From Juglans regia (taxonomy: Eukaryota; Streptophyta; Magnoliopsida; Fagales; Juglandaceae): 64,000 bases of DNA. Shown here in pieces: positions 24,414 to 37,378 of the stretch. Where the stretch lies: positions 3,224,001 to 3,288,000 of the forward strand of contig NC_049905.1 of NCBI RefSeq assembly GCF_001411555.2, given 5' to 3'. The position numbers were made by a program, and so were the translations under genes. Every line of letters begins with the position of its first letter. The stretch's first letter is position 1. Below the pieces are notes generated by a model. The model saw only the letters and a program-made list of their open reading frames with translations. It was not told the DNA's origin and did not search any database.

Positions 24414-26420
24414 CTCACGCCTTCTCCTTGTGGTAAACCACTCTCCAATCCACTTTATAAGTCATTAATTGACACTGTTTGCTTCCCATCGCAAGGCCAT
24501 GCATGCTCTGCAACAAACTCGACCCGCGTTCATCTTCAGTGTCATTTACATTTGCTTGATATTACAAAGATTTCGATAGTTCAAACTTCTATCTGAACAG
24601 ACCACGATTATAATTAATCCTCACTTTTTTCTCATTTAGAACTAATGAAATGTAAAATATAAAATATAAAAGAAATTGAAATGAAGAAGAGAGAATGAGG
24701 GAGAGAGACTTTGAGAGCTACATCCTTACTATTCTCAATTGTAGTTGAATACAAAGAATTTGTCTCTATTTATAGGAAAATTACATAGAGATGAGTTAAG
24801 GTAAATATTTTTTTTATTTTTGATCATTTGATAAATATGAAAACAAAATTAGGATAATAATCAAATCAAAATTTTGACTGTTTGGCGAATGAGAAATCAA
24901 ATAACACTGATCGATAAGGACTTGCTACCAATCGAAAGGTTAGATTAGTTGAAATGCTCCCAATCGGAAACCATAGTATGTTTGAAGTTATTTTGGGAGA
25001 ATTAAGTCAAATAAAACTCAGAATGGCATGGTTCAACAAAACAGTACTCTTCGAAGAGAAGTATGTGTGCTCAGTAAATTACTCAAGAGGCTCCTTTGCA
25101 TCTTGAATTACTCCCAAAAAAAAAAGTGGATGACTAAAGTATCACTTTTACAAGCAAAAAAATCCACAAGTCAAGTCCAAGCTGCAACATACCAGTAATC
25201 AATAGTTTCTTCGTTTTTTTAGGGGCCGTTTGACTTATTTCTGAAAAATCTGACTGATCCATAGGACACTGTAAATTTCCGGGAAAATAAAGCTTGTTTA
25301 TTCTACAGTGGAAAAAAATTATTGCAGTGGCCAACTTCAGATAACTACAATAGCTTAAAAGTACAACAAATAAATTATGAAATATAATCTCAGTTATTAA
25401 ATAACCAATTGCAAAGTTCCTCTTAGATAAGATTAAAAGATTAATGTCATCTTCCACTTCAAAAGCAGAGATCCTCTCTAGTCTCTCCAAAGGGATTATC
25501 AATGTGAGCTTCTCTTGCAAATACATTGAGCATCTCTATTTCTAAGACTGTTCATCTGGGCCGGATTTTTACCCGGCCTGATTTGAAACCCGGATAACCG
25601 GGTTACGGTTCGGGTGTCCAAAAACCGCATTATCCTAACCGGCCTGGCCGGTTACGGGTATTACACGTGGGTACCAGATTTAAAATCCACTTTGCAATAA
25701 GATAAATACGGAATTGGCTACACTCACCTATTTCTTACCCCAGCTACTCTTCTAGCTGTCCACCTCATACCTAACATGATACTGCCCTTTAGGTTGTTAC
25801 CAAAGTTCCTTCTGATTATAGTCAACTTCCTCCTGAGGAGGGACAAGTTCTCTTTCTTGCTCCATGGCTTTTCCTTTTGGTCATTTTATATGTCCACAAT
25901 TCATTCAGTGTGGTTTCATTGCAATGCCATTCTGATCTGCCACAAACTCAAGATCAAACCACATGTATCTGCTAATCATTCACTTTTGCTAATTATCTAC
26001 GGATTAAATAAACTTTTCTATACATTATAAAGTCTTAAAATTTTAAGGAAAAAGGCTCCTCTCTGCTATGAAGCTTCATAACCAATCAATAACTTGTTAT
26101 AAGACGCCCCATGCTACAACAACGTACATTGAATTTAACCCTCCACAAAAATCCAGCTCAAAATAACATCACGTTTAAAGTTAAATTTTTATATTTACAT
26201 AACTGATTTACTTACAAGATAACATCACATTCAATGCTCATTTTTCATCATATATACACATGCTAAGCTTACTCCGTGCTGCTGTATTTAATTTTTTGAC
26301 AAAGGGGCTTCGCAAAAACAAAACAAAAAGAGTGCTCAAAATAAATGAGTTTATATTTAACATACAAAATGCATCAAAACGACAACTGTGGAAAAAAATA
26401 AATTAAATGAAAATACTAAC
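24414..26420. other. Non-coding stretch between ORRM1-like exons
   Basis: No convincing exon is seen. It holds an hAT-like GC-rich left-end fragment at about 25541-25690 (AAGACTGTTCATC followed by CCGG-rich DNA) and the segment 25950-26345 that is duplicated at 31540-33935. A short minus-strand open stretch at 25526-25380 (LQEKLTLIIPLERLERI) ends in a possible donor but matches nothing I recognise. Confidence 0.45.
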
Positions 26421-27183
26421 CAGCTAGTTCCCTTACACTTTCATCATCAAGCTCACAACAGAACCCAAAGTTTGACCGCCAAGAAACGTGATATATACAC
26501 ATCTGAGCATCCTTCTCACTACGAAATTACTATTTCATTTTCAGGGTGAAGAGAAACAAGGTGATTATAGGAAGAATACCAAATTGATGCTCTGTTCGAA
26601 ATGGGATGATAAAATGGAACAGAGAAGAAAACAGAAAAAGGAAAAAGAAAACTCAAATCTTGTTTACTCACTTCCCCAACATCTTGGTCAGTGCTTGAGC
26701 ATAATAATCAACCATTTGAGCCTTCGACTCCAACCCCCGGCTTGATATCCGAACAAACCAGTGTTTGGAATTCGCCGCAGGAAACAACCGAGTACTTCCA
26801 GTTTGTGCGCTTGATACAGTACTTGATTGAGTATTTGAAGAGCTATGTATCTTTTTAACAGAACTATAATCCAAGTCGCGCCTAACCGACAAAACCTCGG
26901 GTAGACCTACAAGATATTCGTTAAACATAAGTAGCAATGAAAAGACCTTTCACAATTCCCCTGCTCAAACATAAAATCTAAACGACCAATATGGTGCGGA
27001 ATTGAAGCACAACCAGATGATGATTCGTTCTGCTGCAACTAGCCTCATGTCCAAAAAAGCGTAAAAAAACATAAACTTACGGGCGAGCTTGCGGAAATTA
27101 TCTTCATCAATGTCACGGAGAAAGCCGACGAGGGTATCACAATAAGCATGATATATGCACATCTGAGCATCCCTCTCAATGCT
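26421..27183 (-). CDS. ORRM1-like RIP/MORF-domain organellar RNA-editing factor, partial
   Basis: Three minus-strand exons join in frame with canonical borders: about 27183-27081, 26906-26672 and 26518-26421. Together they encode RDAQMCIYHAY..., then LPEVLSVRRDLDY..., then KHWFVRISSRG..., SKAQMVDYYAQALTKMLG, and a second DAQMCIYHVSWRSNFGFCCE. This is two successive RIP/MORF-type units (the end of one and the start of a second), an arrangement known from ORRM1, which adds an RRM at its C-terminus and works in plastid C-to-U RNA editing. An RRM exon in the same orientation lies at 24310-24413. The beginning of the first RIP unit, the transit peptide and the end of the second unit were not found, so the gene is incomplete or its remaining exons are diverged. 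No stops interrupt these exons. Confidence 0.6.
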
Positions 27184-28675
27184 CTAAACTACAACCAAAG
27201 CAGAACTCAGATTTTCAAATTAAACATTTTAATTTGAAAATAAAAATGAAACATACCATTGAAATAATCAGAAAAAAGAAACTATAAGAATTTTGTAAGT
27301 ACAATAATGTACTTCACAACAATCACATTTTTAGTTTCTATGCTCCCATTAATTTTGCCAACGTTAAGGAATTTGATATTTCAATTTCCTCTAAATTCAA
27401 ACTATAAATAGAAAAAATCCAGTATCAACCATTTGAATCTATCTGAGTAATCAATAATATACCTATTAATTGTTATACGATCCAACTTCATTTCGTTTGC
27501 ATTGTAGAATCTTACTTTAGATTGACTATTCATACCATGAAAATTATTTATGGTGGTAATGAGATATTTCTATCTATCAAACATTATAGAAAAAAAATGT
27601 ACATCGATGTCTATATACATTATCTCAAGAACCTCCATACTTTTTGTTGCATCTTTTCTTTATATATTTGATTTTAAACAAATCAAATTAACACACATTT
27701 TGATATTAGAAAATCTAAACGCAAAAAATCCTTTATTTATTAATCTTTACAACATTTCTTTGGTGATATTCTCCAAGACTTTAAGCCACAAATTATGTTT
27801 CAAATTTTTTGCCACAAATTGTAAAGGATTTTTATAGATCATTTTTCATTTGGTTTCGGTACATGTCTCATGAGTAAAAAAACTTTTAACAAAAACATTG
27901 TCATGAAGGCATGACAAATAAATTTTTATTCGAAGGAAAAATTGAGCCAACATAAATGACATTTTGAAATTAATTGAAACATAAACATTTGTACTCAAGT
28001 TTAACCATAAAAAAATAAAATAAAATAAAATTAAGTATCAACATTTATAAAACTTGATTTGAAACTCATGCAACTAAAAGAAACATGAATATTTATAAGA
28101 TTGATTCAAAACTTATACAGAAAGAAAAGTTTACCATTCCCTCCGAATCAAGTCTTATGTTTAGGTCATCTAAACCTTCATATGCCCTTATTTATTTCAA
28201 AATTCAACTGACATAGCCCTTACACTTTTGTGACCATCATTTCCCTCATTTTCGAAAAGATAAAGTTGTTTTTTCATACAAATTAGCAAAATAAATTTGT
28301 ATTTAGCTAACAATCATGCTACTAACTTGTTCATATCTTATTACTTTAATAAAATAATGATGTCCCTAGAGTAAACCATTATGTAGTAATTAATTCAATC
28401 TCTTAAACATTGTACTTTTCTTACCCTTATCACTATTCTTAATAATAATTAATGTTAGACTTAAAACAAATAAACCAGGGTCTAAAACTCTTAGTGTAAA
28501 TTTGATATGCTCATGTTTCTCTAAGCTAGAGTCCATTTTTTATAGGAAACATTGTAAATATATTTGTATACTTACTGTAAGAAAAACATTTTAATCACAT
28601 TAATACTTTGAGTTTGACACTCATAAACAATAACATAATTTAAACCATTATGGATGAATTAATAATCTTATCAAC
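27184..28675. other. AT-rich region without recognised gene
   Basis: No exon of the ORRM1-like gene was found upstream (rightwards) here. Apparent ORFs such as 27550-27837 are AT-rich and have no recognisable motif. Confidence 0.4.
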
Positions 28676-28975
28676 ATCCCTCCCTTGAGAGTGAACCTAA
28701 CACACAAAATGTTTCCTCCAATTTTAAATTGTGTGAATGAACTAGTTGTATCACAAGAATTCTCATTTGAGAGTAAACTCTAGCATACAAATTGTTCACT
28801 CCAACTTTACTTTGATGTATGAACTAATAGTGTCATCAAAATCCTCCTTTGAGAGTAGATCTTGGTACACAGATTGTTCACTCCAACTTTACTTTAATGG
28901 ATGAACTAGAAGTGTCACAAAAATCCTCATTTGAGAATAGATCTTGACACAAAAAATTGTTCACTCCATCATACC
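28676..28975. repeat. Tandem repeat, about 82-bp unit, 3.6 copies
   Basis: TTGAGAG/TTGAGAA anchors recur at 28684, 28767, 28849 and 28931, spaced 82-83 bp, each followed by a TTGTTCACTCCAACTTTA-like block and a GATGAACTA-like block. Units differ by scattered substitutions, so the array is not new. Confidence 0.8.
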
Positions 28976-29146
28976 CATCTTTACTATAGAGTTTAATGGT
29001 TTTCCTATCTGAAATTAAGAAAAATCTTGTATCTTTGGGCAATGAATCTTTTCTTAATTTTGGTGCCAACCATTTACCTCATATGAGATAAATAATTAGA
29101 TATGGCATATATAACAATAATTTAAACAAGAGCAAACAAATCAACA

Positions 29147-29350
29147 TTAAATAATTCATGCATTTATATGGCTTACCATACAACAAAACTCATAGGAAGT
29201 AATAATTAAGAACTTTATAACATATAGCCATTATTCAAGTGGAAATAACTCATACATTTATATGGCTTACCATGTAATAAAATTCATAGAAAATAATAAT
29301 TAAGAATTATATAACTTATAGCATAATTCAAGTGTAAATAATTCATATAT
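29147..29350. repeat. Tandem repeat, about 95-bp unit, about 2.2 copies
   Basis: Blocks of AATTCATGCATTTATATGG type followed by CTTACCAT and AATAATTAAGAA recur near 29147, 29242 and 29333. It lies just right of the 82-bp array. Confidence 0.7.
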
Positions 29351-31539
29351 TTATTAAATAATAAATTACATGTTTTGAGAGAGAAGAGAAAAGAAAGAAT
29401 TATTATTTTTTTATTGGCAATATTAAAATAATATTATAATTTGATTGGATCTGGGTCGGAACCGGATCTGGTCGGTCAACGCAAACACATTGCGCAACCC
29501 AGTTCAATATCCGGGTCGGTCCATGGATTTGGCATTAGTGATTCCTTCCTTTTTTTTTAACTAGTCAGTTCGGGCTGGGCCAACTTCAGCCCACTGTTTT
29601 AATTGTTGTGCCACTCAATACTTGGAACAAGGTTTCGTTGGACTTGGACTACATCTTCAGCCCAGAACAAAAGCCCAGCAGCACACTATAAGTGGGTTTG
29701 AAAGCCTACCCGATACCATGACCCAGGACCCTTCAAATCATCTTCTCCCTCCTCTACTTTCACATACCGAGGCCAACATATGATCTTTTTCCTTTCCTTT
29801 TCTTCTTTTTTTCTTTCTTTTTTTATTTTAATTTTAATTTTTTTAATTTTTAAAAAGAGTCGAGGATCACATGTCTTCTCTATAACCAAAACTCAAATAA
29901 CATAAAGTCTAAACTTTTACACTTTTTCTCTTGTACTCAAATTATAATCACGTAATCTCTTTCTAGTTTCTGCCTGTGTCAAAATAATATATATTAGAGA
30001 AAGAAAGCATGAGAGGTTACTATGCAAAAATTAACACACAATCATGAGTATCAAAATCAAAACTTGCAGTATAATTTATGGACATCATAGAATATCTATA
30101 ACTTGAAACTCTAATACCACATATTAAATATTTTAATATGAAACATTAATATTTGGATCTTTGATTTTCTATGATCCATGATGATAAATGACATATGTCA
30201 GAAAACGTATCTCCCTCTATTACAATTTGATAAAAAATCTGACCTGATTATGAGATAATGATTATCCTTGCAACTTTAACTCTAAGTGTCTCCCGATGGC
30301 TAGATGCACAATAATGTTGTACATGAAAATCTTCTTTTTATTAAGGTAAAGTTATCAACTCAAGGACGGGATGTTACAAGAATAAAACTCTTCTTTTTAT
30401 TGCGATCGATGTCATTTAATTAACAGATCTGCGTGTAATTCCTAGCAGGAGGTCGATGGAGCTGTAAATTTTATTTTTCTGGAACGTAAACAATACCATG
30501 GCGGCGCTCTTGGCTAATAAAGAATAAAAAAACGTCACTTTGTAAACATTTTCTTTCTTTTTTCCTCAATATTACAAACATACCTAGAAGATGGGAAAAT
30601 GCATGAAAAATAAGATCACCGGCCGGCAAAAAGGTTAATCCGATCTTGGCCTATCTTCCCATATTGCATGTCAAATATTGTACGAACATATTATGATGCT
30701 CCCACTACTCAATTATAATACAATAATAATGATTAAAAAAAGAAAAGAAAAAAAGATACATGGCAACATGATATGATGGCCAACTGATCATCAAGGTAAT
30801 TAAATAGGGGAGATAAGTACGTGTAAATTAACGTAATATCCACAGAATACATGAAAATCGAAAAACGTATACTATTAAGTTGAAAATACCAAAAAACAAC
30901 AGCCTTGCGCGCGTGCGTTGCAAACAAATTGAACAAGCTTAGAAGATACACAGTCGGTACATCAAAGTCCAACAAATCGGAGCCGATCCACCATGTCCTT
31001 CAACCGACTCTGTATCGGAGCAATCTGTGCAGCTACTCATGAATCGATCTCGATTAACATATATAGACTCAAACCATGGACGTCGTATCTAGGCCTGCAA
31101 CCTGGGCTTAAAATATTGGGTCTGTGCCCGACCCTACCCGAATATCTTCCACGAAACTGACAACCCGATCCGAACTGGCAATTCATAATAATAGGCATTT
31201 GTGTTCTTTAAAGACTCGTATTTTCCTTTTATATATACCCTCCCATTTCTCTTCCACTCGACCTTTTGCTGATCTCCTCCCTCTACTCCTGATCTCTTCT
31301 CCGTCTCTCCCGGCCTCCGAGAGCCAAATGGAAACCTCCTTCTACATGGACATGGAGGAAGGGTAACAGTCATGGAGAATCTTAGTCATCCAACAATAAG
31401 ATCACAACTCCCACCTCAACGTTCATAAAGGACGTTGAGCAACAAACGGTAAATGGTCATTCAAGGGGACGATGCTTATTGTCTCAAAAAATTTCTCCCT
31501 TTTGATCACCGGCCTTTTTTCCCTCCTTTCCAAATCTCC
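29351..31539. other. AT-rich intergenic region
   Basis: No gene seen. A GC-richer island at about 29450-29540 (GGTCGGAACCGGATCTGG) and another at 31090-31180 starting TAGGCCTGCAACC resemble hAT-like ends, but no paired terminus or duplication was found. ORFs at 31124-31373 overlap on both strands and look spurious. Confidence 0.4.
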
Positions 31540-33935
31540 AACAAATTCAAGAACCACATGATCTGCTACTCATTCACTTTTGCCAGTCATCTCTAGCTCA
31601 AAGAACTGGATCCACCACACGATAAAATTTGCTATCGGTGTGTTAGCATACCATTTATAGTAGAATTCCTTATAACTTTAAAAAAATCAAAATACTAATA
31701 TTTTATCTTAACATAATTGACGTGGAAAGTTTTCATATTAACAATGTACTGAATGTTTAAATTAAGATAAAGCTTCTAAATAGAACTTTTCTATACATTA
31801 TAAAGTTGTACAACTTAAAAGAAAAGGCTCCTCTATCCTACGAAGGTCCATAACTAATCTATAACTCACTATAAGGGGAATCATCTTTTTCGGCAATTCA
31901 TTTTCGCTGGAAAAACTAATAAAATCACTGTCTATCACATTTCTCAGCGATTTATAAATTGCTAGAAATTTGCCAGTATTAAAACTTCACTTTTGATTTA
32001 TTCCAACGGAAGCCAAAAATCACTGGGAAAGATTTTCTTTACAGGCAATTTTTATTCACCGCAAATAGTACCCTTTATCGCCGCAATTGCAAGATACGAA
32101 TCAGTTGTTAATCGTTGTGAAAGATTAATTCTAGCGATTTAATATTGTCGCTAAAAGAGGAAAAATCGCCAGAAATATACTTTCCCAGCGATTTTTTGAA
32201 ATTGCTACAATTGACTAAACGGTTTTGAAATAACAATTGCGACGATAAAAATGTGCCGGTATATATAAATACCAGCGATTTAAAAATAGCTGCAATTGAG
32301 TTATTGGTTTTGTGAGCTCAGTTGCAGTGATCATAACATCGTTGGTAATTCATCAATTACGGTGATTATAAAATCGTCGTAACTTAGCCTTTCGTTTCGA
32401 AAATGAATTATTGGAAATTTTTAAATCGTCGCAAATGTGTAATTACCAAGGATTTTCATATCGCTGCAATTGAGTTATTGGTTTGTGAACTCAGTTGCAG
32501 CGATCATAACATCGCTGATAATTCATCAATTACGATGATTATAAAATCGCCGTAACTTAGCGTTTCATTTTGAAAATGAATTGCCAGCGATTTTTAAATC
32601 GCTGGTATTGATCTATTACAACAATTTTCACATCGCTGGTAATGTGACTCATCAGGTTTTTTAATTTATTTCCCGGCAAAAAATTATCACCGATAAAGAG
32701 CTGAAAATCGCAGGGAAAAGAGAATTTTGGTAAAACATTTTGACCCAATTTTCTTACTAGTCCTCGTTTTTTGTTGTTCCTAAATGCAACATTAAACCTC
32801 AAGGAAGAACATGGGAATTAGATTGACAGTGACAAAAATTATTGTACAAACAAACAAGAAAGCTATGAAGCCCAAAAGTTATGCATGAAGGTTTCTCTGA
32901 TAGAAAAATTGGACAAGAAAATATACCTAAAAGAGAATTGATTCCCTGAAAAATCAGCCTCAGTCGTTCGCAAAACGAAGCCCAAAAACTTAGCTCCCAA
33001 CCGAATATGGAGGCACTGTGCCCTAATTTTATAGGGGCAAGAAACAACTTGAAAATGAAGTGATACCGTCGGGAAAGTAAGAAAGCTGCATGCAAAGTGG
33101 GGTACGAAGAACATGGATTTGCAGGTGGGTTGTCCATGGAGGAACATCGAAGTATAGGGGGAGAAGGGTGTGGGAAAATGGGACTCCGAAGGTGAATGGA
33201 GGAGTTGAAGCAGTGAGGCCTTCAAGTGGCGTTCCGTTCGTCGCAAACAGGAGTGACCATTGGCATAAACAGGAGGTGGAAGCACCAGGAACGCATTTGG
33301 CGAAGTGGGTTTTCTATTTCTTGATTTCGTCGAAGTGGAGAAGAACAGATATTGTGGGGGGGGGAAAAGCTTGGGGGGGTGGGGGGAGGGAAATAAAGTT
33401 ATTTTCGTGTTTTGGCGCCTCACAATGAATCCTGACGTAAACTATAGCGTCGCAACAAGTTAAAACCTTTTCTAGTGCACAAATTCGCTGTTGATATCGA
33501 ATAAATCGCTGCAAAAAAACTATATAAGTGAAGTCTAGGACAAATCGAAGTATGGTGTTAAAAACGTGCGGTGAGTTGAAAAGCACTACAAATAATGTCT
33601 ATTTGGAGCGATTTTTTTCCCAACGATCCAAAAATTGTCGGGAAAAGACTTTTTCTTGTAGTGACTTGTTATAAGACGCCCCATGCTACAACACCGTACA
33701 TTGAATTTAACCCTCCACAAAAATTCAGCTCAAAATAACATCACGTAAGTTAAATTTTTATATTCATATAACTGATTTACTTATTAGATAACGTCACTTC
33801 AATGCTCATTTTTCATTACATGGGCATATATATACACATGCTAAGCTTACTCCGTGCCGCTGTATTTAGTTTTTTGACAAAGGGACCTTTTGATAAAAAG
33901 GAAAAAAAAAAAAGAAAAAGCTCAAAATAGCTGTA
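31540..33935. repeat. Second copy of a 0.4-kb segment, interrupted by a CACTA element
   Basis: The flanks 31780-31866 and 33664-33900 align with 26000-26090 and 26091-26320 (for example GACGCCCCATGCTACAAC and CATGCTAAGCTTACTCCGTG). The CACTA element at 31867-33663 splits this copy; the copy at 26 kb is uninterrupted. Confidence 0.75.
31867..33663. mobile_element. Non-autonomous CACTA transposon, 1.8 kb
   Basis: It begins CACTATAAGGGG and ends TTTTTCTTGTAGTG, with a 3-bp target duplication ACT at 31864-31866 and 33664-33666. The uninterrupted paralogous site at about 26089-26105 has a single ACT (AATAACTTGTTATAAG), confirming the insertion. Subterminal regions carry many CAGCGATTT/AAATCGCTG motifs, as CACTA ends do. 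No transposase is encoded; proline-rich minus-strand frames at 32800-33420 are low-complexity shadows. Confidence 0.88.
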
Positions 33936-34324
33936 TGCAATTACGCTCAAATATAAAAATTAAGCAAATTCTGACAAGTGTGTTCTTGAAATTATGGAGA
34001 TGTTAATTTGTTTAATTAATAGTAATGTAATATAAATTTTGTAGTGTGTAAGCATATGCACTCCATATAATAAAAGTGGAATTTCCTATTAAAAGGTAGA
34101 TTTTTATAAATAGATCTTAAATTTGTCTATTTTTTAAAAAGAGAAGTGAACGAGACTCACGCAAACTAAGATTGTATAAATAATTTCTTCTAAATTAATG
34201 GTATGATAGATATTTTCGTGATAATATTTACTGCAACACTTGCATTCAGAGTGATTGAATCATTAATAGTGTTGGGCTGCTTTCACCATCAATGGATAAC
34301 TTGTCAATGAGGTCGTACACAGTC
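33936..34324. other. AT-rich spacer
   Basis: No gene or defined repeat seen. Confidence 0.4.
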
Positions 34325-36112
34325 TGATTTAGGTTGAGTTGAGGTGAGTTGAATTAAATTAAAAATAAAAATTAAAAATTAAATAAAATATTATTTTTTT
34401 AATATTATTATTATTTTAAATTTAGAAAAATTAAATTATTTTTTTTTGTTAAAATTTAAAAAAATTATAATAATTAAATAAGATAAATTAAAATGAATTT
34501 AAAATTTAAATTAAGAGGACACGTCACTAGAATGACATCACCCGGGACATCTCATTTATGATCAATACATTATTGTTTGAATATGATCGCATGATACAAT
34601 AAGATGTCAGACGTTTTCAAAAAAAAAAAAAAAAAAGAAAGAGATGCCAGACGGTAGTTTCACCACCAATAGACAACTAGTGAAGCTCAAAAAAAACAAA
34701 TACAGACAACTAGTGAAGGAGGTTGTACTGTAGTACACAGTCTCAATTAATTTCCGAAGAGCCATAGATGAACTGGCAACCCCATATAACTGCCGAGGGA
34801 TAATGTAGTAAATTAATAGTACCTTTTTTGTTTTTTTGTTCTAGAGGTCATGGAAGGAAAGAATTTTTAATTTAATAGCGAGAGCAGTCGACATTTGCTT
34901 TAACATGTCCGAAAACGAGGCTCTTTCGCTTGAAATGTTGAATTGAGATCAAATAAAAATTAAAAATTAAATAAAATATTATTAAAATATTATTTTTAAT
35001 ATTAATATTATTTTAATATTTTAAAAAAATTAAATTATTTATTATATTTTATATTAAAATTTGAAAAAATTATAATGATTATATAAAATGAGTTGAGATG
35101 AGTTTGAGATCCAAACTAATCCTTAAAGTTGGATTTGGTTCTCGAGCTCAGCTGAGCTCAGTCTAAGATAAGTTTGGGAGGTGGGATGAGACACAAAATT
35201 ATCATCTTATCTCATCTCATTATTACATCTTTTTCAAATTTCTATATAAAATATAATAAATAATTCAACTTTTTCAAATCTCAATTCACATTTTTCAAAT
35301 TCTAAAATAATAACAATATTAAAACACAATATTTTAAACTCACAACCTCTAAATTCATCCTAACTCAAAACTTTCTTACACGTGAGACCCACAATATTTT
35401 TCAGCTTAAATCATCTTTATATGTTGAACCTACAACCTTTTTTAATTTCTCATAAAAAGTACTAACCTCATTTTAATATATAAATACACTTTAAACTCAA
35501 TTTAGATTAGCTCCATTACTCAATTCACTACTATTTATAAAGAACTCAACTCAGCTGAACTCAATTGACAGTCATGTCAAGAGGGCTAATTGAATGGTAA
35601 GTTTCAGATGATCAAATGACATTATTTTAATTCAATATAGATTTTAGATGGTAAAGTAGTATTATTCTAAGTTAATATAACTAGCATTATTTTAAGTCAA
35701 GTAGCATTATTCCAAGATAATTATCATTATTCTAAATAAAGTAGCATAATTTGAATCATTCTAAAGACTTTTAAATTGAATTATTTATATAAATATGGTA
35801 TTAGATGTTATGTTATCATGAGAACCACACCTTAGCTATGCGGCTATCGTTTCTTCAGGCTAGGGTTCATGTACCACCTATCGGTGACTGATTACAATAG
35901 TCGAGAGACTCCTCACAACTCATTTTATTTCATCTTATTTAATTATTACAATCTTCTCAAATTTTCATACAAAATAAAATAAACAATTCAACCTTTTCAA
36001 ATCCTAAAATAAAAATAATATTAAATAATATATATTCTAATAATATTTTATTTAACTTTTAACTTTAATTTCAATTCATCTCATCTCATCTATGAAAATA
36101 AATGAGACCTAA
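34325..36112. repeat. Cluster of GATGAGATGAG-family MITEs
   Basis: Copies or fragments in plus orientation lie at about 34325-34510 and 34925-35115, and in minus orientation at about 35155-35560 (possibly two overlapping pieces) and 35915-36112. All share the AAATAAAATATTATT... and TTTGAAAAAATTATAATGAT-type core. A poly-A tract lies at 34618-34637. No gene in the cluster. Confidence 0.6.
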
Positions 36113-36289
36113 ATCGCCGCAAAATTCCATAAACTAAAAAGTTCTTTTGTGGCAACATTAAATCACCGCAAAAAGTTCAAAATTGAAAACAAAAATTTCT
36201 AAACTTAAGATGCAAATGACGTTGTTTCACTTATTTAAGTGAAACGGCATAGTTTAATGAAGGTATATATTTAAAAAAATAAAACGTAT

Positions 36290-36462
36290 ATGATGTCGGC
36301 CGGTTTATCGAATTTTGGCTGGTTTAAACTATAACTGAACCGGCTGACGCCGGTTTTGATAATTTACCACCAATGGCCGACCAATTTTGGCCGGTTCTGA
36401 GCTCCAACAACCGGTCTAAGTTGGTTCCAATCGGTTGGCCCATTTTTTGTACAGTCCTATGA
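36290..36462. repeat. GC-rich hAT-like terminal fragment
   Basis: CCGGTTTxxGGCCGG-rich DNA ends GTACAGTCCTA, the reverse complement of a TAGGACTGT-type hAT end like that at 20124. The left partner was not found. Confidence 0.45.
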
Positions 36463-37199
36463 CATTATTCTTTAATGAATTGTTTTGCGATCTAAACTCT
36501 GATTCCTGAACATAAGCTAGGATTTTTAATTATGTGGCACTGGAGATGAGAGACAAGGAACAATTTATATTATAAAAAAATCTACACAACCTCCTACTAT
36601 CACACAATCTCCACACACCACACTTTTTTTAATTTTTATTATTTTTTTCTTTTATCAAATATTTGATATATGATTGAATTAGTTAAAAAAGAATAAACTT
36701 AAAAAAAAAAAATTTAAAAAATATTAATAAATTTTAAAAAAGTAGCGTGTGGAGATTGGAGAGGTTATATAATATTGCTCATATATTATATCCAAGAAGT
36801 GTTATGCTGATGTCTCGGCAATCTATTGGATGCAGGTGTTTATACCAAATCCTAGGTGATCCAAGGTGCACTCATTATTATCCATAAACACTACTCTGCA
36901 GAACATGAGAAATTCCGTATCCTTGAGAAGACCATTATTCTTAAAATTTATACTATTCTTAAATTTCAAATTAATACTATTTGAGACAAATCTCAGCTGT
37001 GATTTCAACAGCCACTTGCGAAGAGAGAAACAACTTCAGGTGATTTCAACAGGGCGGGTGTGAAATATTAAATAATAATGAATAGTAATGATAAAATATT
37101 AAATAGTAGTGAAGTAATCTCACTTTAGCTCTAAGTTATGTGTCCCTTCAACTCCAACTCAGATCACTCCACTATCTAAACATAGTGTTTAACTCACGA

Positions 37200-37378
37200 G
37201 AAATGATAGTTTTAGTCGTGAGTGTGCAAGCTTTGTGCAATTATTCTGAAAAAATTGAATAAATACGGGACCTATATGAAAAAATAATTTTTTAATAATG
37301 AATCACATTCTTTTTCAAATCAACTACACGGTACTTGCGCACTTCACGACTGCATGTAACATTACTCTTAACTCGGTA
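37200..37378. mobile_element. Small MITE with TAGTCGTGA termini
   Basis: The left end TAGTCGTGAGTGTGCAAGC and right end GCGCACTTCACGACTG are inverted repeats about 175 bp apart around an AAAAATAATTTTTTA-type centre. Related right ends occur near 13925 and 42535. Non-coding. Confidence 0.55.

Noticed and set aside
28676..28975. CRISPR-like array
   Set aside because: The whole 82-bp unit repeats with no unique spacers, and the DNA is eukaryotic.
32799..33428. Proline/serine-rich ORFs up to 186 codons
   Set aside because: They lie inside a non-autonomous CACTA element, overlap on both strands and match nothing.
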